From assembly GCA_048264125.1 (NCBI GenBank), contig JBLXDM010000023.1, forward strand, positions 1 through 9,221: a stretch of 9,221 nucleotides of DNA, written 5' to 3'. How positions within the stretch are numbered: position 1 is the first letter of the stretch; each line of letters opens with the position of its first letter. Positions 1 through 6,224 of this stretch are shown here, in pieces. The DNA comes from M1-B18 sp048264125 (GTDB lineage Bacteria; Bacillota; Clostridia; Peptostreptococcales; Natronincolaceae). The notes under the pieces are model-generated. The model worked only from the letters and a program-made list of their open reading frames with translations. It was not told the origin of the DNA and ran no database searches. The translations under genes and the position numbers were made by a program.

Positions 1-50
1 GCGCTGATGGTACTTGGAGGGTTGCCTCCTGGGAGAGTAGGACGTTGCGG
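1..50 (+). rRNA. rrf: 5S ribosomal RNA, 3' end (partial)
   Basis: The first 50 bases match the 3' third of bacterial 5S rRNA: GCGCTGATGG at 1-10, the helix IV hairpin GGAGG-GTTG-CCTCC at 17-30, and GGGAGAGTAGGACGTTGC at 31-48. The 5' part lies outside the window. The exact 3' end is uncertain by a few bases because the other strand of helix I cannot be seen. A T-rich run follows. This places the window just after an rRNA operon that is transcribed rightward. Confidence 0.9.
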
Positions 51-84
51 TATGATTTTTTTATTTTTTGCGTTTTTGGGAAAA

Positions 85-153
85 GTCGTGACAATAGCTA
101 CTTTTGCGCTGATGGCCAAGGAGGCCTGTCTCCAGAGAGTAGGATGTTACGAC
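85..153 (+). pseudogene. internally deleted 5S rRNA-like copy
   Basis: This is a 69-nt 5S-like sequence, against about 117 nt for a full gene. Helix I is intact: GTCGTGAC at 85-92 pairs with GTTACGAC at 146-153 over 8 pairs, one of them G-U. The 3' domain is also kept: GCGCTGATGG at 105-114, a helix IV hairpin GGAGG-CCTG-TCTCC at 120-133, and GAGAGTAGGA at 135-144. What is missing is the middle of the molecule, the loop B, helix III and loop C arm, lost near 100-104. A T-rich run follows the end. The sequence differs from the copy at 1-50 in several places, so it is not a recent exact duplicate. It is most likely a decayed tandem 5S gene; a stable small RNA is a less likely alternative. Confidence 0.7.
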
Positions 154-276
154 ATTTTTTTTGATTTTTGGAAAAATATGAAGTTATATTATTAATAACT
201 ATTGCAGGATTTTCATAAATAAAGTAGAAATTATAAATATAGATTATATAGCAAATACTGATGTAAACAAAGGGGG

Positions 277-301
277 TTGTGTAGTTGGGAGAGCTACACA
301 A
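277..301 (+). other. stem-loop resembling a tRNA D arm
   Basis: TTGTGTAG (277-284) pairs with CTACACAA (294-301), 8 pairs with a 9-nt loop TTGGGAGAG. The GGGGG at 272-276 plus AGTTGGGAGAGC look like the acceptor start and D arm of a tRNA, and tRNA genes often follow 5S genes in Clostridia. No convincing anticodon arm, T arm or 3' acceptor strand follows, so no functional tRNA is called. It could be a tRNA relic or a leader hairpin of the small gene at 363. The rest of 154-350 is AT-rich with nothing else recognisable. Confidence 0.3.
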
Positions 302-362
302 AGGACCTGAAATCAATGTAAATGTCGGTTAGTTAGATTGGGAGATAGAAGGAAGTGATTTC

Positions 363-542
363 TTGTTTAATAAGATAATAGATATAAACGAATACAAAAA
401 ACGAATGAAGTCTGGAAGCAAGGATAGGAGAAAAAGAAGCTTTGATTGTATCTATCCAGATCCTGATGAAGAAGAACGGAAGAAGACACTAAATTTATTT
501 ATTAAGGTAATAGAGACTATGAAAAATGAATCATACAAATAA
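363..542 (+). CDS. small hypothetical protein, 59 aa, TTG start
   Basis: This 59-residue ORF starts at TTG. The start is supported by a long Shine-Dalgarno match, AAGGAAGTGATT (349-360), which differs from the ideal AAGGAGGTGATC at only two positions and ends just before the TTG. The product is strongly charged: a basic stretch KSGSKDRRKRSF around residues 16-27, an acidic DPDEEE at 33-38, then a likely amphipathic helix to the C-terminus. No signal peptide or membrane segment is visible, and I recognise no family. An intrinsic terminator overlaps the stop codon, which also supports a real gene. No close neighbour shares its strand; it stands alone between the 5S remnants and the convergent LiaF-like gene. 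It could be a small nucleic-acid-binding or regulatory protein, but that is only a guess from its charge. Confidence 0.7.
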   Translation: MFNKIIDINEYKKRMKSGSKDRRKRSFDCIYPDPDEEERKKTLNLFIKVIETMKNESYK

Positions 543-570
543 AAAACCACAGATGTGGTTTTTTATTTGT
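541..570. terminator. bidirectional intrinsic terminator
   Basis: AAAAAACCAC (541-550) pairs with GTGGTTTTTT (555-564) around an AGAT loop. T-rich DNA follows on the plus strand, and the A run at 541-546 gives a U tract on the minus strand. It can end both the 59-aa gene and the convergent LiaF-like gene. Confidence 0.85.
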
Positions 571-580
571 ATATAACAGA

Positions 581-1288
581 CTACAGACTTTTTACTTCTA
601 TTCCCCCAGCTATTGCTCTGCAGTAAATATATAGCTTTTTATTTGAAATAGAATTACCGACTTGAGAGGCTTTTGTAGAGGAGATAATACCACCGGTTGA
701 TTTATCCAACAGCTCAAGACCTCCTAATATCGCTGTACCAGAACAATGAATTTCTACATCCTTTGGTACTGTAATATCGATCCCACCGAATATGGCGCTT
801 AAATCAAGGGTAATGGTATCATCAACAAACTCTGCAATGGTTAAATCAAGCTCAATACCTCCCATGAAGGCAATAAAAGAGCTATTCTCAAGCTGCCAGG
901 GGGATTTGTTTTTTTCAATGCCGCCCAAAATAGCCATTTGAGACTTTCCGCTGCCTTTTCGGTTAGTTAAAAAAGAAAAGCCGATAACAATTAATATAGA
1001 AGGCCAAAGAATTTTCCATAGAAGGGAAATATCAATATAAAAAAGACCTGTGTTTCGGCCTAGAAAAGAAAGGCCTAAAAAGGATAATATTAAACCAGTT
1101 ATTAGCTCACCGGTACCCTCTCTGTTTAAAATCATCTTTAGACCAAAAACAATTAGGATCAACGGCCAATAAATTTCTATCAGCATACCTATGTCAAGGT
1201 TTGTAATCCCAAAATTGTTTAGCAGCAGCGCAATACCGACGAAAATAATGAAAAGACCTATTAGAAATCTGCCTTTCAAAAATGACAA
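581..1288 (-). CDS. LiaF-like membrane protein (cell-envelope stress family)
   Basis: A 235-aa predicted membrane protein with the LiaI/LiaF-type transmembrane region followed by a C-terminal LiaF-type (DUF2154-like) domain. Four hydrophobic segments lie near residues 8-25, 36-54, 61-77 and 88-108. The soluble part carries five short repeats of the form AI(L/F)GGIE at about 119, 140, 165, 186 and 225, which is the hallmark of this beta-rich domain. In Bacillus, LiaF inhibits the LiaRS two-component system that senses damage to the cell wall; family members elsewhere are often uncharacterised. No lia kinase or regulator lies next to it here, so the same role is not assured. A longer reading from GTG at 1297 is possible, but that GTG lies inside the Shine-Dalgarno AAAGGAGGTG (minus strand, 1304-1295). 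TTG at 1288 sits 8 nt after GGAGG and is the better start. Confidence 0.85.
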   Translation of the reverse strand: MSFLKGRFLIGLFIIFVGIALLLNNFGITNLDIGMLIEIYWPLILIVFGLKMILNREGTGELITGLILSFLGLSFLGRNTGLFYIDISLLWKILWPSILIVIGFSFLTNRKGSGKSQMAILGGIEKNKSPWQLENSSFIAFMGGIELDLTIAEFVDDTITLDLSAIFGGIDITVPKDVEIHCSGTAILGGLELLDKSTGGIISSTKASQVGNSISNKKLYIYCRAIAGGIEVKSL

Positions 1289-1318
1289 AAATAACACCTC
1301 CTTTAAATCAGTATCTAA

Positions 1319-1344
1319 ATTATATATACCATTTTTTTAGTCAA
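1319..1344 (-). promoter_or_regulatory. candidate promoter of the LiaF-like gene
   Basis: On the minus strand TTGACT (1344-1339) is followed by TATAAT (1324-1319). The spacing is 14 nt, shorter than the usual 16-18; TAATTT two bases further on gives 16. It lies about 30 nt upstream of the start codon. The location is good but the hexamer spacing is not ideal, so this is tentative. Confidence 0.4.
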
Positions 1345-1390
1345 AAACAAAGAAAAATTTAAAAAAAGAGAAGGAGATATTAATTAAGTA

Positions 1391-1420
1391 AAAACAAAAA
1401 GGCACGTATAAACGCACCTT
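1391..1420 (-). terminator. intrinsic terminator of the GNAT gene
   Basis: On the minus strand AAGGTGCGT (1420-1412) pairs with ACGTGCCTT (1407-1399) around TTAT, with two G-U pairs. It is followed by TTTTGTTTT-like sequence down to 1391. It lies about 55 nt after the stop of the acetyltransferase gene. Confidence 0.75.
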
Positions 1421-1475
1421 CTAAGTATAACCTATATTATGTCAGTCGCCATCATAAGAGCAAACGAAACAAAAT

Positions 1476-2105
1476 CTATTGAACTGTCTTATAATACACC
1501 AAATCCGTAAGAATTTGGTCGTTGTACTCCTCGTATCTAACACCTGCCAGGCTATAATCTTGTTTTTTCCTAAAGGATAGAGAAGCAAAATTGGGAACAG
1601 GGTTAATAATTGTCTCAGCAAATATATTGTGTATACCATTGATCTTTATATCATGTATGAGACTAACATAGAGCTTACTGCCAATTCCCTTGCCGGTTAA
1701 GCTTGAATGTATAGCTGTTTTATCCACAACAATAAAGTCATCGGTTTTTTCGGTATCAAATTGCGGATGCCAATGTATATCCTCCAGCCAGCTGGGATTA
1801 TACTTTAACCACTGATCCCTTGTGTAGGCGATTAAAAAGCCCACCATTCTCCCTCCAATCTCAGCCACATAAAAGTAATCCAATTCAAAAATATTTTGTA
1901 ATAGCTTAGATTGAAAATGTTTGGGATTAGAGGTGTAATCATCCACCAAAAACCCATGCTCTGCAACCTTTTTATTTTTACCAACCGTAGCGGCAATTTG
2001 ATATACTTCAAGACAATCCTTTGGTATAGCTTTTCTGACATCAACCTTACCACTAAAAAGTCCTAAATCCTTGCCTAAATTGCCAGTTGTTTTTAATATA
2101 TCCAT
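1476..2105 (-). CDS. GNAT-family N-acetyltransferase
   Basis: A 209-aa protein expected to move an acetyl group from acetyl-CoA to an amine. The GNAT core lies at about residues 20-185: an N-terminal RKAIPKD start, a beta strand pair FYVAEIGGRMVGFLIAY near 78-94, then strand IVVDKTAIH and the acetyl-CoA pyrophosphate loop LTGKGIGSKL at 136-145, and a motif-B-like NPVPNFASLSFRKKQDY at 168-184. The substrate cannot be read from the sequence. The ATG start is firm: GGAGG of AAAGGAGGTATTGTT lies 7 nt before it. The gene is alone in its transcript, with its own terminator downstream. It is preceded by a leader of about 290 nt holding a c-di-AMP riboswitch, so its expression probably falls when c-di-AMP is high. 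This suggests a role in osmotic, potassium or cell-wall homeostasis, which is inference. Confidence 0.85.
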   Translation of the reverse strand: MDILKTTGNLGKDLGLFSGKVDVRKAIPKDCLEVYQIAATVGKNKKVAEHGFLVDDYTSNPKHFQSKLLQNIFELDYFYVAEIGGRMVGFLIAYTRDQWLKYNPSWLEDIHWHPQFDTEKTDDFIVVDKTAIHSSLTGKGIGSKLYVSLIHDIKINGIHNIFAETIINPVPNFASLSFRKKQDYSLAGVRYEEYNDQILTDLVYYKTVQ

Positions 2106-2167
2106 AACAATACCTCCTTTATCTAATAGGAATAAAGTGAACAGGGGCTTATTAAGAAACCAAAAAA

Positions 2168-2194
2168 CAAAAAAAGCTATAGACGACCATAGCT
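2168..2194 (-). terminator. riboswitch expression-platform terminator
   Basis: On the minus strand AGCTAT (2194-2189) pairs with ATAGCT (2180-2175); an inner G-C pair is possible. Seven Ts follow, then a second T run after one G. It lies between the c-di-AMP aptamer and the ribosome binding site of the GNAT gene, where an OFF-switch terminator is expected. The GTAGC upstream, near 2229-2233, could pair with the 5' arm of the stem as a weak antiterminator. Confidence 0.75.
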
Positions 2195-2245
2195 CATAGA
2201 CAATTTACGCATCACAAAAATGATACATGCTACCATCCTCCTCTT

Positions 2246-2362
2246 TCAACGCTTACGAGGTTAGCTGACGGATTCGGATCGAAAGAGAATGACCCTACTC
2301 ATTAAAAAATGAGACTCACCCCAAAATATTGGTTCCCCCGCTTCAAAAGAATTCAGCGCGAT
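2246..2362 (-). ncRNA. c-di-AMP riboswitch (ydaO/yuaA type)
   Basis: On the minus strand this leader segment carries the conserved parts of the ydaO-yuaA riboswitch. These are GCGCTGAA at the 5' side (2359-2352), GCGGGGGAACCAAT near 2342-2329, a GGGGTGAGTC block near 2323-2314, GTAGGGTCAT, then GATCCGAATCCGTCAGC and CTAACCTCGTAAGCG (about 2280-2251). GCGCT and AGCGT at the two ends can form the closing P1 helix. This class binds cyclic di-AMP and usually turns genes off through a downstream terminator, which is present here. The regulated gene is the GNAT acetyltransferase. The identification is by remembered consensus; an Rfam RF00379 covariance search would settle it. Confidence 0.9.
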
Positions 2363-2400
2363 ACAATTATTAAATTTTACCCTAAAAATATGGTTAATAT

Positions 2401-2429
2401 ATTATACACCACATCCTAAAATATGTCAA
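2401..2429 (-). promoter_or_regulatory. consensus promoter of the riboswitch-GNAT transcript
   Basis: On the minus strand TTGACA (2429-2424), a 17-nt spacer and TATAAT (2406-2401) form a perfect sigma-A type promoter. Transcription would start near 2394, about 30 nt before the aptamer. Confidence 0.9.
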
Positions 2430-2509
2430 TGCGTGTTTTGAAAATTTATACGCAAGTTAAAAGCTGGTTATAAGCTGATCATTAACAAATATTACCCTAA
2501 ACATGAATA

Positions 2510-2544
2510 AAGCAATATCAAATTGCTTATTATATTTTTATAAT
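2510..2544 (+). promoter_or_regulatory. inverted repeat and possible -10 box before the 68-aa gene
   Basis: AAGCAAT (2510-2516) and ATTGCTT (2522-2528) form a 7-bp inverted repeat with a 5-nt loop. TATAAT follows at 2539-2544, about 38 nt before the start of the small gene, but the sequence 17 nt upstream (TATCAA) is a poor -35. The repeat could be an operator that makes up for a weak -35, or a chance AT-rich palindrome. The rest of 2430-2580 shows no other clear signal. Confidence 0.35.
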
Positions 2545-2581
2545 GCTGGCAATAGCTACTAATAAGTGAAGGGGTCTGATT

Positions 2582-2788
2582 ATGGAGATAAACAATATAA
2601 GTCCAGGGATAAAGGATGTAAAGGAACACTTAAATAATGGATATAGCTGTATTTACTATGGGGCTGACGACAATGATAACATGTTTACAGTATATCTAAA
2701 GAACTTCAATACAGAAAAAGTGAAGGTGTTAAAGTTTGATAATAGCGATGCTGATGAACTTAAGCTCTTTATAGATCAGCTGTCTTAG
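2582..2788 (+). CDS. small hypothetical protein, 68 aa
   Basis: A 68-aa acidic soluble protein with no signal peptide or membrane segment; I do not recognise the family. An ATG start follows GAAGGGG (2568-2574) at a usable distance. The sequence suggests a compact alpha-beta fold: a helix near residues 10-18, strands SCIYYGADD and MFTVYLKNF near 22-41, then VKVLKFDNS and a C-terminal helix ADELKLFIDQL. Its stop lies 44 nt before the TTG start of the oxidoreductase gamma-delta gene, on the same strand, with no terminator between, so co-transcription with the por-type genes is likely. A direct role in that enzyme is not shown. The spacing, ribosome binding site and plausible protein composition support a real gene. 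Confidence 0.7.
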   Translation: MEINNISPGIKDVKEHLNNGYSCIYYGADDNDNMFTVYLKNFNTEKVKVLKFDNSDADELKLFIDQLS

Positions 2789-2832
2789 CTCTTTTAATAT
2801 CATTTAAATAATTTAAGTAAGGAGGAATACTA

Positions 2833-3825
2833 TTGCAAAAGGCTACGCTCCCGGTAAAGAATAAATTTGGTTTCTTTGAATTACGATTAGAAAGCATAGG
2901 AGGATTAGGAGCCAATGTAGCAGGTAAGATTTTGGCAGAGGCAGGTGTTATGGGAATGGGGTACAATGGCTCAAACTTTGCCAGCTATGGTTCAGAAAAA
3001 AAAGGCACTCCGGTTAGCTCCTTTGTAAGATTTTGCGAGGCCGATAAGGCGGTCAGGATTAACAGTCCGGTAACAGATCCCCACGTTTTAGGTGTATTCC
3101 ATGAGAACTTGGTTGCTAGGCTACCTATAACAGCTGGCGTTGGGCCGAATTCTACTGTGGTAATAAATACCGATAAGAACCCCCTTAGTGCGAGAGATTA
3201 TTTAAGACTTTGCGGAGGCAGGGTAATAACGGTGGATGCAATAAAAATAGCATACGAGGAAAAGGTAAGGATGAATGCCATAATGATGGGCGCAATAACT
3301 CGTGCAATGGATTTTATGGACAAGGAGGCTGTTAAAGAGGCAATCAGAGAAACCTTAGGGAAAAAATATGAGAATCAGCTAAAGGCAAATCTTAGAGGCT
3401 TTGATGCTGGCTATGGGCAGGTTCAGATTGACAGCTTTGAAGAGGATGGCAAATTTCCCTTCATACCCTTCAAGGAATCCAAGGGAGAATGGGGATATGC
3501 AAATGCCCCCATTGGGGGAATCGTTGTTGAGGCAGGCAGCATGATCCTTAAAAACAATCAATCCAGCAGGCAGGGAAAGATACCATTATTTCATCTCGGC
3601 AGGTGTATTCACTGCGGATTATGTGAGACCACCTGTCCGGATTATTGCTTTAGCTTTGAGCCCGGAAAGGATGAAAAAACCGGTAAAAAACAAATGTACA
3701 ATAAAGGCCTGGACTATCAGTACTGCAAGGGATGTCTAAGATGCGTTGATGTTTGTCCTGTTGAAGCTCTAACGGAGGAGCTTGAAGCAGAGCATGAAGT
3801 AGATAAGCTTACAGTAAAATTATAG
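2833..3825 (+). CDS. 2-oxoacid:ferredoxin oxidoreductase, fused gamma-delta subunit
   Basis: A 330-aa protein joining two modules of a pyruvate:ferredoxin oxidoreductase (PFOR)-type enzyme, which converts a 2-oxoacid and CoA to acyl-CoA and CO2 with electrons passed to ferredoxin, or the reverse. Residues about 14-195 are the gamma domain, starting with SIGGLGANVAGKILAEAG and including the YGSEKKGTPVSSFVR region. Residues about 250-312 are the delta ferredoxin domain with two complete [4Fe-4S] motifs: Cys258, 261, 264, 268 and Cys298, 301, 304, 308, each C-x2-C-x2-C-x3-C-P. The TTG start is supported by GGAGG at 2821-2825, 7 nt upstream. The next gene follows after 14 nt and encodes the alpha and beta modules, so the two form one operon and one cytoplasmic enzyme. 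Substrate (pyruvate, branched-chain or aryl 2-oxoacid) cannot be told from the sequence. Confidence 0.92.
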   Translation: MQKATLPVKNKFGFFELRLESIGGLGANVAGKILAEAGVMGMGYNGSNFASYGSEKKGTPVSSFVRFCEADKAVRINSPVTDPHVLGVFHENLVARLPITAGVGPNSTVVINTDKNPLSARDYLRLCGGRVITVDAIKIAYEEKVRMNAIMMGAITRAMDFMDKEAVKEAIRETLGKKYENQLKANLRGFDAGYGQVQIDSFEEDGKFPFIPFKESKGEWGYANAPIGGIVVEAGSMILKNNQSSRQGKIPLFHLGRCIHCGLCETTCPDYCFSFEPGKDEKTGKKQMYNKGLDYQYCKGCLRCVDVCPVEALTEELEAEHEVDKLTVKL

Positions 3826-3839
3826 AAGGGAGTGAGGAT

Positions 3840-6119
3840 ATGAGAGAGCAGCAAATTGTTTTTAAAAATGGCAATGAAATGGCAGCGCTTGCAGCAACAC
3901 ACATGGATTTTCATGTAATGGGCTATTTTCCAATAACTCCTTCAACAGGAATTCCTGAGGAGCTAAGTGCATATAAAGCTGATGGACTGCATGAAATTGT
4001 GTTGATACCTGCTGACGGAGAGCATGGAGCAGCGGGTATATGCTATGGTGCTGCAACTGCAGGGGGCAGAGTTATAAATGCAACCTCTGCAAATGGACTG
4101 TTGTATGCACTAGAGCAACTTCCGGTACAATCCGGTACAAGGGTGCCAATGATATTAAATGTTGTCGCCAGAACAGTTTCAGGGCCCTTAGATATAAAGG
4201 GAGATCATAGCGATATCATGTTTACCTTAAATACAGGGTGGCTGATATTTATGGCTAAGGACCCTCAAAGAGTTTATGATTTAAACATTATTGCAACAAG
4301 GGTAGCTGAAAATTCAGAAGTAATGCTGCCGGCAATAGTAACCAGTGACGGCTTTTTTACAAGCCATCAAAAAAGAAGAAATTATATATTTGAAAACAAA
4401 AGCCATGTAAAGGAATTTATAGGTGAATATAAACCCAAGTACACTACAATAGATCCTGAGAATCCTGTTACCTTCGGCCCTTATATGAACGAGCCGGATT
4501 TGATAAATAACAAGGTTCAGCTCAGCTATGCCATGGATAAGGCATATGAAGTAATACCTAAAGTAATGGAGGAATATGGTAAGCTCACGGGAAGATACTA
4601 TAGTGTTTTAGAAACCTACAGGATGGAGGATGCTGAGGCATGTCTATTCTTATTGAATTCATCCTTTGACACAGCAACAGAGGCTGTAGATATTTTAAGA
4701 CAACAGGGCAAGAAGGTAGGTATTGTGTCGGCAAATGTAATCAGACCTTGGCCATATAAAGAGATTCAAAGGACATTTAAAAACGTCAAGGCCCTCTGTG
4801 TAGCAGACAGACAGGAAAGCTATGGTGCACAAGCCGGTAATATGAGTATAGAAATAAGAGCAACCCTAAAGGATGACCCAGAAAACAAGACTTTGGTATT
4901 CAGTAGAATCTATGGATTAGGAGGAAAGGAATTCTATGTGGATGATGCTCTCCAATTGCTGGAGGAGGCCCTGGAGGTTGCAGATAATAATAAAATAGGC
5001 AAAGCCTTCGATTATATAGGTGCCTATGAAGGCAACAAGCATTACGAGCCTAAAAAATACGTAGAAAATGTAATCAGCGACTACTTTGAAAATGGATTGA
5101 CAGTAGAAAAGGATGAGAAAAATAACGGCTTGATTGTAAAGGGAGTACAAACCAGAGAATTGACAACGGTTCCTAAGCGAATTGCCCCTGGGCATCAAGC
5201 CTGCCCTGGCTGCGGAATATTCCCTAACCTTAACCTCTTAACTAAGGGGTTAAAGGGCTACGTTGTATTTCTATTCCATACTGGCTGTGGAATGGTGGTA
5301 ACGACAGGATATCCATATACAGCCTTCAGATCAACATACATACATAATTTATTTCAAAATGGCGCAGCGACCCTGAGCGGTGTCGTGGAAATGTTCCATG
5401 AGAGGAAAAGAAGAGGGGAAATTCCTAAGGATTTAGATATAACCTTCGTAATGGTTAGCGGAGATGGTGGTATGGATATAGGGATGGGACCAGCCATAGG
5501 CACAGCCCTTAGAAATCACAATATGATAATCTTTGAGTATGACAATGGTGGATATATGAACACAGGGTATCAGCTATCATATACAACTCCGCATCTAGCA
5601 GAAAGCAAAACCTCAATTGTAGGTCCTGAATTCCCGGGCAAAAGCACCTTCCAGAAGCATGGTGGCAGAAGCACCTTTCACAAGGATACACCTATGATTA
5701 TGGCGGGTACTAACATTCCTTATATAGCAACCGTTGCAGAGAGTCATCCGGTAGACTATGTTAAGAAGGCAGCCAAGGCTCAGTATGTTGCCAAGAAGGA
5801 GGGCTTGGCATACGTAAAGGCAATATCGGCATGTCCTTTAAATTGGAAGAGTCCACCGGAGGAGCAGCGAAGTGTAATAAACACGGCAGTAGAAAGCTGT
5901 TATTTCCCACTATTTGAAATATATCATGGTATTACAACCATCACTTATGACCCTGAAAGAGCTAAGAAAAAAATGCCTATTTCAAAGTACTTTAGTAGAA
6001 TGGGAGTTACAAAGCATCTGCTGGAGGATAAAAACAGAGAAGATTTAGAAAGAATTCAAAACGAAGTAGACAGAAGATGGGAGAGATTAAAGGCCAGAAA
6101 CGATAATCCTTTATTGTAA
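3840..6119 (+). CDS. 2-oxoacid:ferredoxin oxidoreductase, fused alpha-beta subunit
   Basis: A 759-aa catalytic protein. Residues about 1-400 are the alpha part: the pyrimidine-binding domain with YFPITPSTGIPEE (29-41) and the conserved glutamate in ADGEHGAAG (Glu61, expected to activate thiamine diphosphate), then a transketolase-C-like domain (about 250-345). Residues about 440-759 are the beta part: CPGC (Cys455, Cys458), TGC (Cys483) and SACP (Cys665), which fit the four ligands of the catalytic [4Fe-4S] cluster, and the thiamine diphosphate/Mg motif GDGG (541-544) to DN (568-569). In many four-subunit enzymes alpha and beta are separate proteins; here they are one chain joined by a linker at about 400-440. 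With the upstream gamma-delta protein all modules are present and look intact. The ATG follows GAAGGGAGTGAGG. No terminator is seen until the hairpin at 6180. Confidence 0.92.
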   Translation: MREQQIVFKNGNEMAALAATHMDFHVMGYFPITPSTGIPEELSAYKADGLHEIVLIPADGEHGAAGICYGAATAGGRVINATSANGLLYALEQLPVQSGTRVPMILNVVARTVSGPLDIKGDHSDIMFTLNTGWLIFMAKDPQRVYDLNIIATRVAENSEVMLPAIVTSDGFFTSHQKRRNYIFENKSHVKEFIGEYKPKYTTIDPENPVTFGPYMNEPDLINNKVQLSYAMDKAYEVIPKVMEEYGKLTGRYYSVLETYRMEDAEACLFLLNSSFDTATEAVDILRQQGKKVGIVSANVIRPWPYKEIQRTFKNVKALCVADRQESYGAQAGNMSIEIRATLKDDPENKTLVFSRIYGLGGKEFYVDDALQLLEEALEVADNNKIGKAFDYIGAYEGNKHYEPKKYVENVISDYFENGLTVEKDEKNNGLIVKGVQTRELTTVPKRIAPGHQACPGCGIFPNLNLLTKGLKGYVVFLFHTGCGMVVTTGYPYTAFRSTYIHNLFQNGAATLSGVVEMFHERKRRGEIPKDLDITFVMVSGDGGMDIGMGPAIGTALRNHNMIIFEYDNGGYMNTGYQLSYTTPHLAESKTSIVGPEFPGKSTFQKHGGRSTFHKDTPMIMAGTNIPYIATVAESHPVDYVKKAAKAQYVAKKEGLAYVKAISACPLNWKSPPEEQRSVINTAVESCYFPLFEIYHGITTITYDPERAKKKMPISKYFSRMGVTKHLLEDKNREDLERIQNEVDRRWERLKARNDNPLL

Positions 6120-6179
6120 ATGGAGATCCCATTCTTAGACTAAGTGACAAGTGACAAAAAATTAGAAGATTAAAAAAGT

Positions 6180-6211
6180 AAAGGCACAGAAGCATACGCT
6201 TATGTGCCTTT
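6180..6211. terminator. bidirectional intrinsic terminator
   Basis: AAAGGCACA (6180-6188) pairs with TGTGCCTTT (6203-6211), and inside it AAGC pairs with GCTT around ATAC, separated by one G-A mismatch. T-rich sequence follows on the minus strand (ACTTTTTTAA) and a weaker one on the plus strand. It can end both the oxidoreductase operon and the convergent peptide gene. Confidence 0.85.
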
Positions 6212-6224
6212 ATTAAATTTGTGT

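Noticed and set aside
7..195. Plus-strand ORF of 62 codons
   Set aside because: It runs through the 5S rRNA end and the 5S-like copy; there is no ribosome binding site and the protein is not credible.
98..316. Minus-strand ORF of 72 codons
   Set aside because: It is antisense to the 5S-like copy and the hairpin, in AT-rich DNA, with no ribosome binding site seen.
272..350. A complete tRNA gene
   Set aside because: Only the D-arm-like part is present; there is no T arm, no clear anticodon arm and no 3' acceptor strand.
1442..1639. Minus-strand ORF of 65 codons at the end of the GNAT gene
   Set aside because: It overlaps the acetyltransferase in another frame and runs toward its terminator; it is a frame shadow.
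6142..6156. Direct repeat AGTGACAAGTGACAA after the oxidoreductase operon
   Set aside because: Two 7-bp units only, with no further copies; too short to call a repeat element or attachment site.
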